Shown: positions 43,385 through 54,129 of the stretch, in pieces
How the letters are laid out: each line of letters starts with the position of its first letter
Position numbering within the stretch: the first letter of the stretch is position 1
NCBI GenBank assembly: GCA_944472135.2
Contig: OX235267.1
Coordinates: forward strand, 17,157,452 to 17,221,451
Direction of reading: 5' to 3'
DNA: 64,000 bases
Origin: Trichobilharzia regenti
Lineage: Eukaryota; Platyhelminthes; Trematoda; Strigeidida; Schistosomatidae
Made by a program: the position numbers and the translations under genes
The notes under the pieces: model-generated
What the model was told of the DNA's origin: nothing
What the model saw: only the letters and a program-made list of their open reading frames with translations
The model's database searches: none

Positions 43385-43515
43385 ATTAATTATCTAAACT
43401 TGACAAACCTCATGTACACACTCACAATTAGTCGTATATAAGTGCGGTTGTACAGCTATGTGAATGAATTCTTCTAAAAGGGTCTCTTCACTTAATGTCT
43501 TTTTTTTCATACCTA
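43385..43515 (+). repeat. PLE-associated hairpin module
   Basis: CGGTTGTACAGCTATGTGAA, ATGAATTCTTC, AAAAGGGTCTCTTCAC. Located just right of the minus-strand PLE end. Confidence 0.5.
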
Positions 43516-43519
43516 CGAA

Positions 43520-45035
43520 TTAGTTAACAGATCCTGAATTCCGTAATTAATTTTCACCTCTATTCCCCTCAAAGCTTAGATATCTTGTTGCTAACATCCA
43601 TTAGTTACTTGATGTTTTGATAACTTTCAACCTCCTAATTTCAAACCGGTTCGCCTAGGTATACCTAAAACTGATGAACTAAAAGAACCGATTGATTGGT
43701 AGAAAAATTTGACTGTAAATACTACATATTAGTGTACAGCCAACCGAGGATGTGGAAGGAATTGAAAAAGGAATATGTTTCTGTTCTCACTCTGTTATTT
43801 CTAAATTCTCTGTTACCTAGCCTAGTGACCATAAATTTCCATTGGACTTATGTATTCCGGAAGCGTTCAAGGTTCAGTGAAATATTAGTACTCATTAGCC
43901 GGCAGATACATTCAAATGAGGAATGTCAACAAAGGACGAAATCGAGTCCTTAAGTTGCATTTTACGAGAGTTTAGCCTTTTTGAAATAAATCTTACTGAT
44001 TGCAGTATATTTTGAGTTATCTTTAAGAGCTGCATTTTCTTGTAGTTATTTTCTTTTAATTTGAGATAAATGTTCTGGATATATTTACAAGACATGAGAT
44101 GTCATTTTCTCTTTGGTACTGTCAGTACAGTCTACGTAGTTTAGCCCTTCTTTTTCTAGGAATGAAGTGTTTTGTGTTTTGACCATTGAAGTTCTCCTTT
44201 ACATTTAGGAACAAGTTCATCAAAGCATATCAATGCGGTTTTCTAAAAAGCTAGTAAGATAGTGTTTAGGCTGCTACTAGAAAAGAACAGATCCCAGTAT
44301 AAGCTTCAAATGAAGGAGTTAGATACGTGCTTAAATTCCATCACCAATGACATATAAATGAGTTTATAATCAACTGCTACACATGATATTATTGTTTTAT
44401 TTTGTTTTTACCCAATTTTATAAACAAGAAGATCAGTATTAAATCTCTGAAATTTTGTTGTTTATTGGTACTTTATTTATTTATTTATATTTAAGTTTTT
44501 GTGGTTTAAAATTTCCTGTAAAAAAAATAGCTCATGTCATAACTATTTTCAAAAAACAAACTGAAAAATAAATAATAAGCATGGCAAATAATTTTTCCTT
44601 TGCTTTCTGTCTTGCGTAAACCAGACAAGGTTAGAGCTTAAGGAAGAAACTGTCATCATTTATCCGGAACGCATGACTATTTTTTTCTTCTGTTTTGTGA
44701 AAAGGCATCTCTAGAAATAAGTCAAAGAACAATAATTATTCATTATTATTGTTTTGATGTTCCTTAGCGATGATGTTAGCGATGATTTAGTCAAAACACT
44801 AACTGATACAATATGCACTTCTCTCGAGTGGGAAAGCTTCAAGGAACAACATCAACAACAACAAACAAGGAGTGAGTTGTTTTTTTTATTTCTTTACAAA
44901 TGCAGAAAAAAATACTGATCAAGAGTTCTGAAAATGCCTATCGAGTCACGAAGAAGTCAAAAGATAATTCAACGAAGGAGATTCTCTTTGTCAGCGGCAC
45001 TATCATTGCGGAACATAGGATTTGAAGTTTCGATT
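43520..45035. other. No gene recognised
   Basis: About 1.5 kb without a supported gene, RNA or repeat match. Short frames on both strands (for example 43696-43953) have no recognisable domain. Confidence 0.4.
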
Positions 45036-45039
45036 GCAC

Positions 45040-45216
45040 TGAGTGTTTGGTTTTTATTTTTACGGAATGAGGTTAACAGCCTAACGCCTAACCTTCTCTA
45101 TTTACCGGTTTTACTACCAGCTTAGAGAGTTATAGGACAACTGCTTTGGCAGGGGGTCAAACTCCGAACCACATGAGTGGTTGACGATCTTTCTATTGCT
45201 GAATCACTGATGTATC
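45040..45216 (-). mobile_element. SINE-A2, degraded, minus strand
   Basis: The body (GAATGAGGTTAACAGCC, TACTACCAGCTTAGAGAG on +) matches 47920-48025. The head shows the B box as GTCAAACTCCGAACC and an A-box region near 45195-45210. Confidence 0.6.
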
Positions 45217-45419
45217 AAATTATCTTCATAGGCCTTACAATTGTACTTACACTTACAAAAACTTGAAGTAGTCCATCATTGACTAATAGGGGATAACATA
45301 ATTCATATAATTAATCAGAAGCAGTTTCCAAAATAAAAAACGAAATTATAAAAATTAAGTAATAATGAAGAATACATTTAGATAAAGGGATTGAAGTATC
45401 ACAAAATTGGAATTATTAC

Positions 45420-46075
45420 TGAATGAGGAGTAAAGTAGTTAAGTCTCCATCTGATAGGTGTGAAGAGGATGGGAAAGTGTTCAAAATGATCACGTAAGAG
45501 TGGTGGTAACAGAAAATGAATGAAGAAAAGTAGAAGAGAATGGGTAGAAAAGAGCTAAGAGCTACAGTAGGATGAAAAAGACTGAAGAAATCTTTTCCAG
45601 CACGTAGTTCATGGTTATATACAAATCGACACTGTCTTGAACATGCGCAAATACCGAAACCAGTCATCCATTCTACCACTTGGCTTCACTTTGCAGGTAT
45701 TTTTAAAGGGTGACTCTATTAGATCTCCATGTCCTACGTTTATCAAGTGCTCGAGAATCGAACTACTGATTGTCTTATATTTCCTTTTTCATAACCGTTC
45801 CAGATGATTTTCGAAAATTTCGATATTGTGCGGCCAATATAACTGGCTTCACAGAAGCAAACAAATTTATAGACACACATTAAGTGACATGAAGTGGCAG
45901 TTCGTCTTTCACACGTTCATTGATCAATATTCTACTGCAGGAATGAGTTCAGCTGTACTCAGCAACAAGTGGCTGTTTAGAATTTCAGTTGTAGTATCAC
46001 CCTTTTATTTCAAATTTCAAAAATAACAATTTCTTCAGCACCGTTTAGATTCTTTCAGGCCTCTGATTCCTTTCA
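45420..46075 (-). mobile_element. PLE linker and endonuclease, degenerate
   Basis: Minus strand: FKGDTTTEILNSH, then a broken CxxC/LYWPHN region, KRKYKTISSSILEHLINVGH and ESPFKNTCKVK. Stops interrupt throughout. Confidence 0.6.
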
Positions 46076-46244
46076 TTTTTTTTCCCGGTGAATGCTTTGG
46101 GGCATTCATTTGCAGTGAGAACTTGCGTGAATCATCACACTAATTTTCTGAACCATTTACGTAATTCTGAGATTGCATAACTCAAATATTTATTCTAGAC
46201 CACAAGACTGAGTAAAAGCAAAAGTAAAACAAAACGGAACGGCG

Positions 46245-46535
46245 AGGAAAATTTTTTCCGATGAATCATTTTTCATAGCTATACAGTTGTATTTACATTG
46301 AACAGAGTAGTTAAGGAAACATTCAGATATCGGTAACTATATTCTAGAAAATATGTTACGTACTGTGAAGGATAATCTAAAATAGGATGACCAGCCGGAG
46401 ATTAGAAGAAGACGGGGGCTGAAATTACTTAATAAACGTGATTGATTTTACCATTTCTTTGATATGTATAAAAACGATTGTATAGCTAATAAAAGTGATT
46501 CATCATTCAAGAAATTTTCTTCATTAAAAAACATT
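46245..46535. repeat. Two PLE-associated hairpin modules in opposite orientation
   Basis: A minus-strand module at about 46245-46310 (TATAGCTATGAAAAATGATT on the minus strand) and a plus-strand module at 46455-46535 (ACGATTGTATAGC, GATTCATCATTC, AAGAAATTTTCTTC). Confidence 0.5.
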
Positions 46536-46639
46536 GACGAATTTGTACTGAACGAACAAAGCGCTAGACGCGTGACATTAGTCACTACCGTATGTCCACT
46601 GAAAGTATTCAGTACATGCCTACAAGAGGTCAATCACAA

Positions 46640-46735
46640 GTTCAAATAGTTCAATGGTAATATCTCTGACTGTAACAGTGGATGACCCAGCTTCAGATCT
46701 CAGAATGGACATGAATTCTTTCAAGATTGTCGAAA
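46640..46735 (+). mobile_element. Possible SINE-D head fragment
   Basis: AATAGTTCAATGGTAATATC (A-box-like), then CTTCAGATCTCAGAATGG, similar to the SINE-D head at 8345-8425. The B box is degenerate. Confidence 0.35.
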
Positions 46736-46739
46736 ATAT

Positions 46740-47445
46740 ATTCCGAAAACATGAACCTCGACTGTTGTCCTTCGACAAAGAGCGGAGACATTAGACGACA
46801 TCAGAAGAGTACTCAGTAAGCTCAACCTTGTCCATATAAAAGACCAAATCCTGAGAGATCCTCTGTATATTTGTGTCTATAAAATAAAACACTTAGAATT
46901 TGATACGATATACTTAGGACAAACATAGCAAGAAATCAAAGTCAGGCCGCCTCCGTTCGACCATCGAGAAATCAAGTTGAACTAGAAAACTTTGTTTTGA
47001 TAAAGTCTCACAGCGTTATACAGTAATGTTTACTGATGACGATTATGAGCAATAAATTGTGCTCGAAACGTCATCAGTAAACATTACTGTATAACGCTGT
47101 GAGACTTTATCAAAACAAAATTTACCCATAATGGAATTGAACTAGAAAAGCTTGAAAAATCATCAGACATAGCTCGTCTACACGCGATGCTATAGAATCA
47201 GGTCACAAAATTGGTGTTGACAATATTGAAATAATCCAGAAAAAGCGTTTCACAAATCACAAAGACCGTCTCACATCATCAGAAGCACTTCATATCAAGT
47301 GGAATACAAATTGTCTGAACTGAATAGGAATGATGGACTAAAACAGAATTTACCTGGTTACAACATCCCACCGATGCCTCATGAAATGACAAATTCAACA
47401 CGAATGTGATAAGCAATTTCATTATATAAACACACACTGCCTTTA
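46740..47445 (+). mobile_element. PLE endonuclease, degenerate, interrupted by a palindromic insertion
   Basis: YKIKHLEFDTIYLGQT near 46870-46930 is the GIY-YIG start; after the insertion (46990-47136) the frame continues LEKSSDIARLHA, IESGHKIGVDNIEI and HKDRLTSSEALHIKWNTN, then the end region. The domain resembles the 30094-30636 lineage (long C-terminal half with EAxHI/W). Confidence 0.65.
46977..47149. mobile_element. Perfect 51-bp palindrome with 13-bp target-site duplication
   Basis: Arms 46991-47041 and 47069-47119 are exact reverse complements around a 27-bp spacer (ATTATGAGCAATAAATTG plus TGCTCGAAA). The flanks TTGAACTAGAAAA at 46977-46989 and 47137-47149 are identical. The right half is the end of the E family. 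Insertion into a PLE frame is obvious because the coding register resumes after it. Confidence 0.85.
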
Positions 47446-47843
47446 GAATGTTTCACACTTATCGAATCCAACAGTCTACACCTGGTCTTGTTATCTTCAC
47501 CAATTGTCCAATTTGACAACAACGTAAAATTTCCCCCGTGCTAATGAACGATGTTTGAGTTGTTAAATATAAGCTGAGTGGATTTTGTAAATTCTCTTTT
47601 AATAATGCATTGATAAAGCTGTTAGCATTAAATAGCAAAACGTCAGTAAAAACAACAATATCCTTTTGTTTTTCGTTCATTAGGAAATACAATAAAACCT
47701 ATATTATAATGAATATCGCATATACACAATGCCCGAATTTTTCGAACTGTTAAAAGTGAACTTGATTTGGACATGTGTAAATCACAAACTTGTCTGATAT
47801 AATTCAGTCTACACTGACATCAAGAATTAGAGGCATGAAATTA
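47446..47843. other. Intron or intergenic sequence, no gene recognised
   Basis: No supported exon. Lies upstream of the GPCR terminal exon and is probably its intron. Confidence 0.4.
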
Positions 47844-48155
47844 GTTAACTATTCAGCATCGAATCAAAGAGGACATTTTTTTTCCTTCACGTTTCCAGTG
47901 GAACATAGGGCTCCAAGCTATAGGCTTGAAGATTCCGTAGCAGTGTTGATTTTTTACAGGATGGGGTTGCTAGTCTCATGCCAACCTTTCCTCCTTACCA
48001 GTCACACTACTGGCTTAGCGAGATAAAGGTGTGCGCCGGCCGGGGCTCGAACCCCGGACCATGTACATGGTCGGCGAGCGTATTAGCCGCTGTGCCACCG
48101 ACGCACAAAGTGCTTAGCTCGTGTTAACTATTCAGCATCGAATCAAAGAGGACAT
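47844..48155 (-). mobile_element. SINE-A2 insertion with 33-bp target-site duplication
   Basis: The element (47877-48122, minus strand) has a T run at its left (3' A tail), the A2 body and a tRNA-like head with perfect B box (seen as GGGGCTCGAACCCC on +). The flanks at 47844-47876 and 48123-48155 are identical over 33 bp. Long exact duplications imply a recent LINE-driven insertion. It lies in the intron, ending about 73 bp before the splice acceptor. Confidence 0.92.
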
Positions 48156-48228
48156 ATTTAGTTAACTTTTACCAAGTTAACTTCATAACTGTGTGAGAAT
48201 TCTTCTTATCTTTTTGTTTCTTTTACAG

Positions 48229-48984
48229 CTTATCAAAATGGTGATCATAGTCGCTTCATTGTACGCCATCTCTCAGCTTCCCAGACACCTGATCTATATT
48301 ATAACAGTGAATAAACCAGATGCATTTCAAAGAGATACAATCATTTATACATGGTTATTATGCCAGTTAAGTGCATGGTCAGCTACATGTTATAATCCTA
48401 TCGTCTATATATGGATGAGTAATACCTTTCGACGTGGATTGTTTGATCTGTTCAAAAATTTATGTCCATGGATAATTCGTTGTAAACATCATGTACATCA
48501 TAAATCGAAACAGTGTGCCGCCTATCACCGCAATTCTCATCATCATCATCATCATCATCCTCATCGTCATCACTGTCATCATAATCATCATCATGGATCA
48601 GATTGTTCTCAATGTTATAATAATCATCCATGTCCTAAGCATCAACAGTATTTTCATTCACTACAAAAAACTATTACTCATCCCTATAGCAGTAGTAGTA
48701 GTAATAGTAAGATGAAAAAATTTAATCAAACACAGAATGATGACAGTGATGAATATTCATTCAATCAAACTGAAAATATTAAAATGAATATAACAGAAAA
48801 TACGACAATAATCACTGCAGTGAATAATACAACTATACATACCAGTTATGACGAGGATGATGATGATGATGATGATGAGGAGGAGGAGGAGGAGGAGGAG
48901 CAGGAGGTTTATCAGGATGGTCATGTGAAACAGACACGTTCACTTCATGACTATGATACGGATCTGACAGAATCAGATAAATAG
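48229..48984 (+). CDS. Class A (rhodopsin-family) GPCR, terminal exon
   Basis: The terminal exon of a seven-transmembrane receptor, phase 0 after acceptor TTTGTTTCTTTTACAG at 48213-48228, 251 codons to TAG. Residues 1-27 are TM6 (MVIIVASLYAISQLPRHL), with SQLP where CWxP is usual. Residues 39-62 are TM7, with NPIVY at 56-60 (NPxxY), then helix 8 (FRRGLFDLF) with Cys 79 and 85 as possible palmitoylation sites. The CQLSAWSATCYNPIVY pattern suggests a peptide receptor of the NPY/NPF-like group, but the ligand cannot be assigned. The long tail has a His-rich segment (104-122) and an Asp/Glu run (208-226). TM1-TM5 must lie in upstream exons I could not locate. Confidence 0.85.
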   Translation, partial: LIKMVIIVASLYAISQLPRHLIYIITVNKPDAFQRDTIIYTWLLCQLSAWSATCYNPIVYIWMSNTFRRGLFDLFKNLCPWIIRCKHHVHHKSKQCAAYHRNSHHHHHHHPHRHHCHHNHHHGSDCSQCYNNHPCPKHQQYFHSLQKTITHPYSSSSSNSKMKKFNQTQNDDSDEYSFNQTENIKMNITENTTIITAVNNTTIHTSYDEDDDDDDDEEEEEEEEQEVYQDGHVKQTRSLHDYDTDLTESDK

Positions 48985-49228
48985 TTTTCTTCCTTTTTTC
49001 ACATTATGCTGTTGGTAATGGTGCATTTTTCTTTCTTCTCTTTCTTCAGCTTCATGTATATGTTTCTCTTTTTCTTCATGCTTTCTTTCTGTATGAGAAA
49101 AAAAAATTGAACGTTGATCATTGTTGAACACTGAACAGCAATAACTTTGTATGTTTTAATCAAATGATAAATTATTTTATTTTGTGTTGTTGTTGCGAAT
49201 ACTAATACCACAGCATGTGGACGACTAC
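48985..49228 (+). other. Probable 3' UTR of the GPCR gene
   Basis: T-rich sequence following the stop codon, with no clear AATAAA signal noticed. It ends at a SINE-C insertion near 49230. Confidence 0.4.
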
Positions 49229-49229
49229 A

Positions 49230-49445
49230 TTCATTTAGGATTTAATCATGAGCTGATATCGATTAGAGGACTATTCGAAAACCGCAAGTGATTGGTGGAA
49301 AGCTAGCTGCTTTGTTAACCTAGTTTGGTGCATTTCATCAGTACACAACCACTGCTAGGGTTCGAACCTGGGACCTTCTGGTCACAACGCGAGCCATCCC
49401 GTAGACTGGAACCCGATCCAATAGCCAGTCCGTGAATTTCAACTT
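49230..49445 (-). mobile_element. SINE-C copy, minus strand
   Basis: Tail at 49235-49270 (TTAATCATGAGCTGATATCG on +), ribozyme-like region 49285-49345 retaining GTACTGATGAAATG on the minus strand but with a broken stem II, and a head with a good B box (GGTTCGAACCTGG on +). Confidence 0.7.
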
Positions 49446-49828
49446 CTACCTGAAACCAATTACATCCCTGCAAGCCAACACTTCGATACATTCATTTAAT
49501 CAAGCCATTGATAAGATGGCTAATTTCGAATAAGGCTTTTTTCGAAACAGCCTTCTAGAGTTTCAAATAGTCGAAAATACTCACGAAGGAATAAGGAAGA
49601 CAATTCTACAAAGATTTTCCTTATTGACCAAAAGATCGTTTTCAAAGGCTGTATAATCTTATTTTTTTTTTCCCTTGTTGAACAAGGTGTGGGCTCTTTT
49701 GGTTTGGGTTTTATTTTTTTAATGTGGGGGGAGGGACGAGGCATTCCTTTTTGCTCATAAATTAATATACCCTGAAAAAGGGGCTCTGGCCCAGGTTTGT
49801 AACTTTGGGGTTAAATGGGGGGTTGTCG

Positions 49829-49945
49829 GTTGGAACATCATCACTCACTGAGAAATGCAGGTACATCCAGATGACGAGTCCCAAATAGGACGAAATGCGC
49901 TTTATCCTGGATTCCACTGCTAGCACCATCCACCAATTCTATGCT
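49829..49945 (+). mobile_element. Sm-alpha-type SINE fragment, plus strand
   Basis: Begins GGTTGGAACATCATCACTCA, just 3' of the B box, contains the hammerhead at 49858-49920 and ends CACCATCCACCAATT. Head and tail are absent. The preceding 49700-49828 is G/T-rich and of uncertain origin. Confidence 0.85.
49858..49920 (+). ncRNA. Hammerhead ribozyme with one core substitution
   Basis: Stem I TACATCCAG with CTGGATTCC, ATGACGA (C3 to A), stem II GTCCCAAATAGGAC, GAAA, ATGCGCTTTAT and C. All but core position 3 and the stem III insertion are canonical. Confidence 0.85.
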
Positions 49946-51179
49946 GTATAATCTTATTTGTATTTACCAGGAACCTAAGGTAGTCGATTATTCGGTGATC
50001 AGGCGTGGGATGATAAATTTATACAGTTAATCAGAAATAGTTTCTAAAGATAAGAATAAATTACCTGAAAACCGATGACAACAATAGAATGAAAAGTTTA
50101 AAACTTTTAAATGGGAAAATGTTATCCGATGGGAAGTAGGGCGATTGAGTGTTCACTTGCAAATGAGAAGAAGATAAGAAAATAAAAACTTAGTCAAATA
50201 TACAAAAAGAACACGTGAGACTGATAATAGTGAATTAATTACCAAATATAGAAGGTCGAGTAGGGAAGACATTATAATCACAGTAGGATAAGACACTGTA
50301 CAAGTCATCCCTACACAAAAAGTCCGGATTTATTGTGACAAAAAGCCAGTGCCTCAACTACCCTCTTAACCAGTGCCAATACCTTAAACCAATGGTACCT
50401 AACACTCACATACTAGATAGTTTTAAAAGACGAATCTTCTGCAGCTGCGTTCACCAGGTGCTTGAGAATTCAGTTGGAAAGATCTTACATGTTTCGCTCG
50501 GTAGACATACTGGATGATGTTCAGACATGTGTTTGGAAAGTGTGTTTCATGTGGCCAATATAACTAGCTCCATAGGAGTAAGTGAATTTATAAACATACA
50601 TTGAAGTGGCCCTAGGTGGCAGTTTATCCTTCACACATTTATTGACTCATTGCTCAGAAAAAAGCCATACTCAGCGACCTGGATTCTTCAAAATCTCAGT
50701 GGTGGATGCTACATCACTCATGAATTCAATGTTCATAAAAAGCACTTTCTTCGGCATTTATAGATTAGTTTAATGTTTTTTCAAGGAGAATCTTGTAAAA
50801 TATCTATTTTCAATGAGGACTTGTCTAAGTCTGTTAATTTCAGCATCGATTGTATCACCGGTAATTATCCTTGTTATTTTTTAAGATTAAGAGTTGATCA
50901 AATTTCTTGTTCTTTTCAAAGGGACCCAAATTCGAATATTTAGCATTCCATGTTGATTTCCTGTGGGCTGATGTCTTAAAAGAACCATTCTGTTTTGATA
51001 TAAGCATTCTTGATGAAATAAGTTGAACAATTACCACGATGCAATCAAGTCCACGCCCTGATATTCTGTTAGAAAAGTGGTCTGATGGTTTCCTCTCAGG
51101 ATTAATCAAGAGATTGTGTCTTGATTCATTTATGAAGTTCCTGCTGACGAGGAAACAGTATTTATCTTGAGACCTCTGA

Positions 51180-52118
51180 AAGTGATGAATATCGCCTGCC
51201 GTCTAGTAAATAATGCTTAGTATTACTTATCTTCCTTCGATTTAGCCGGTAGGAACCCTAACACAAATCAGCTGTTACAGCAAATTAAACTTCATCAAAG
51301 CAATGAAAATAGTGCAGAATAGCAAACCCCGGTTATCAAAAGTTTAGAGTAATTCTTGTTATTTTACAGACCTGATCTTGGAAATAAAAACAGTATGTGT
51401 TCAACCTTCAACATTTTTATGGAAAATGTTAACTATTCAAGATACAGTCCAGTATTGATTAACAGATGGAGATGAAGCAAAGTTTTACGCAAAATTTCAT
51501 GTCCTTCAATAAACTTGGAAGCTTGTGATACAGCTTATCTTAAACTTTGTTGATAGTGCAGTGAGCAGTTAGGCTTGACAATATAAATTGAGCAGTGCAG
51601 AGTATTATGATTCTTTCTTGTCTGTTTAAATCCATTCAGTTAACTAGTACGAAAACTATACTTACAGAAGTCTACTCGAATTTCCTGATAATTTCACACT
51701 GAAGCTTGCAGTAAATTGACAAAATGAGGTTATGCGCATAATCACACTTAGATTTTCTCTTCGTGTCTTTATAAGTGATTTAATTGAGCTCAAATTAAAA
51801 AGCATTAAACCATAACAGGCTAAAAGTAATCTCAAAGGACTGTACTGAATCCGGAACTATAATGGGTAGAATTGAAAAGAATCTGATGACGTTTAAAAGG
51901 AAAGAAGAAAAGTTTTATGCTTTAGCTGTTCAAAACGTGTCGATCATTCCTTCTTTGGTTATCTGAAACAGAAGGAGAGCATATTCTTTCCATGCTCACG
52001 ACACTTAAACCAAGTTTACCTAAGAATTTAAATCTTGCTGTAGTATTAAGCATAATAAGGGCCTTACTTTTAGGACATAAAAAACTATGTAAACAAACAC
52101 GTGAACTCAGAAAGTAAA
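51180..52118. other. No gene recognised
   Basis: Unassigned AT-rich sequence between two PLE fragments. It may include decayed PLE RT, but I could not support a reading frame. Confidence 0.4.
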
Positions 52119-52119
52119 A

Positions 52120-52645
52120 GGTTGAAGGTGCCGACTGTCCCAAGAAATTAGGCTGCCTAAGATTACAATTCATGGACGATGTCAATAGCGAGATCTTGTC
52201 AAAACGTCTGAGAAGTGCCTTCAAAGGGACTTTCGATTTAACCAAGCTATGCTATATATACGCTAGCCAACCAGTACTTAGTTCAAGAAATAGAGAGAGA
52301 CAGATTGTCCTGCTTCGACACTTCCATGTGTATTTACCAGTTCAACTGCTCATTCTGAGCTAGTTATACTGGGCCTGCAATCAGGCGGGTTCATCGTCGA
52401 ATTTCTGAACACCTCACATCTTGCTTTGGCAGGGGTCCGAATAAAGCCATATGCAGCTCAATACTAGCTCATCTGATCGAAAGTGAATGGGCATCTCGTC
52501 GATTGTAACAAAGCTTTTAAAGTTATTTATCGCATATCACTTAACCTCTCCCTGCATATTCTTACGGTTAAGACTTCTACATGCAGCAGAGGTGATCGAA
52601 ATTCATCTGAAAAAGCAAATCAGTGAGTCAGTTTAAAATAAATGT
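52120..52645 (+). mobile_element. PLE linker and GIY-YIG endonuclease, degenerate
   Basis: DVNSEILSKRLRSAFKGTFD and YASQPVLSS at 52175-52285, then in another frame TSMCIYQFNCSF and ASYTGPAIRRVHRRISEHLT (YIG reads YTG), ILAHLIES, followed by a frameshifted end near 52560-52640. Confidence 0.7.
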
Positions 52646-52779
52646 GTACAGCCCCTTTCTTCGCCATAGCCAACAACACAATATGTATTAAGTTTCTAAA
52701 AACGATTTTTTTCTCCTCCCCTTATCTTTCGACTTTGTCAATTTTTACAATTTTCACAATCCCAGCTGAAAAGACAGAT

Positions 52780-53595
52780 GCAGCGAAAAAAAGATTCTAT
52801 TTGACGAAGTTATCAGCTAGGCTGTACATTCGTGTATTTATACTACAGGTATGAGAAAGTTTCAAAATTATTTCTGGTCAGAGGTCAGATTAATAAAATT
52901 GCTAAGTGTAATAAACAGAAGATGGCTAGTGGCACTATTCTAGGAATATTTCAGGCCAAATGTCAAATTAAAAATTACAATGTGTAATAATCAGGAAGAT
53001 CGGGTAGAAAAGACAAATTAGGATTAAAATTACTAGAAAACTAGTAGGTTTGTATAATTACGGGTTAAGGATGTAGTCTTAACGAAATGGGTATGAGGTT
53101 CGGACATATAAAAAAATAAAAACACAGTAACCAAATCTAATAATGTAGATAGGGCTTTGAAAGGTAAATATAACAAATAAAAGGGAAGGTTGGACAAGAA
53201 AGACAATATGATAGTCATTATTAGTGAGACTGACTTTTCATGATAGCCATGGTAGGGACAACAGTTAGACGTATTTCTTTTGGATACATAGAATAAGCTA
53301 AAGATTTTGGATCGCCAGTGCCTCAGCTATTCCTGGATGTCATGGTTTTCCTCCCTTTGGTAGTTTGGATCGGCCCTTGTAGATGGCTTTGAAGGACTTT
53401 TCGAATGGGTCTGAATGTCCAGAACTCATCAAATGTTCTGTTGTCGGACTGTATACCTCTTTGCGTTCTCCCATTGCTAGCCAAGCTGGATAGTCCTCCC
53501 GAGTGCGTTTTATAAGTGGACTCATGTTACGGCCGATGTTTCTCCCCCTCCTGCAAATGACTTCCTACATGTCATTCTCGAACTGATTATCGACT
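52780..53595 (-). mobile_element. PLE endonuclease C-terminal part, UTR and module
   Basis: Minus strand 53590-53340: an early C-rich stretch, then MSPLIKRTREDYPAWLAMGE, TTEHLMSSGH and FEKSFKAIYKGRSKLPKG. The UTR runs to 52860 and the hairpin module lies at 52850-52780 (TGTACAGCCTAGCTGATAAC on the minus strand). Confidence 0.7.
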
Positions 53596-53599
53596 TGCC

Positions 53600-53870
53600 G
53601 CTTCTCAGTGGTATACTACCCGAGGAATAACCTGCATTGTGCGCCTTGTCATTTTCCCCATACATTTGTTAAAAAACCGTCTCTTGGTTTGCTGGTTTTT
53701 TCATTGTTAGAGTCTCTTGTTCCTAATTCTTTCTGGCTAGACGGCCATTTGATCTTCAGTATAGAACTGGCGAATTTTGAATTGGCCTATTGGAAACGCT
53801 TTTCGTGACTCAAGCTCAGTGCATGTTTCTCAGTCGTATAGAAGAATTGATTTCATGACGAGTAAAATAC
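53600..53870 (-). mobile_element. LINE fragment, degenerate
   Basis: TTCTTTCTGGCTAGACGGCC and ATCTTCAGTATAGAACTGG on + match minus-strand LINE blocks at 11500-11550 (TTTTCTGGCCGCCTATCTGATCTTGAGTATTGAGC region). No open frame. Confidence 0.55.
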
Positions 53871-54129
53871 TAAACAGAAACTGTCGTAAAACATTTCAGT
53901 CTGAATGCATTGCACATATAAACACATTAGCAAATACTTTGTTTCATATTTAGTTGTATCCATAACTATCTATTTTGTATTCAAAAATGACTTCTTAGTG
54001 TGTGTTTGTTAGTTTAGGGTCTTTGACCGAAATAAAGTGTGTGTTGGTGTTTAACGATAAGAAACCTGTTAACACGGAGGCCGCCTTGATGTCAATCACC
54101 TTCTTACGAGAGATATGAAACATAATCTA

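Larger units (their letters stand above)
49500..51180 (-). mobile_element. PLE, degenerate: RT block, linker, endonuclease, UTR and module
   Basis: Minus strand from the right: KTSAHRKSTWNAKYSNLGPF (51000-50940; equals the YRKxTWNGQYxxFxSF RT block), a linker, an endonuclease remnant (ARRLTxxxLPxx region near 50560-50340), UTR 50290-49960 and hairpin module at about 49670-49580. A Sm-alpha fragment is inserted at 49829-49945. Confidence 0.55.

Noticed and set aside
47041..47080. CTGATGA and GAAAC in the palindrome as a possible active hammerhead
   Set aside because: The bases pair with each other as palindrome arms, stem II would lack a proper closing pair, and GAAA is not directly after it.
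48491..48715. Plus-strand frame of Ile/Val/His repeats inside the GPCR exon
   Set aside because: Shadow frame of the His-rich coding segment.
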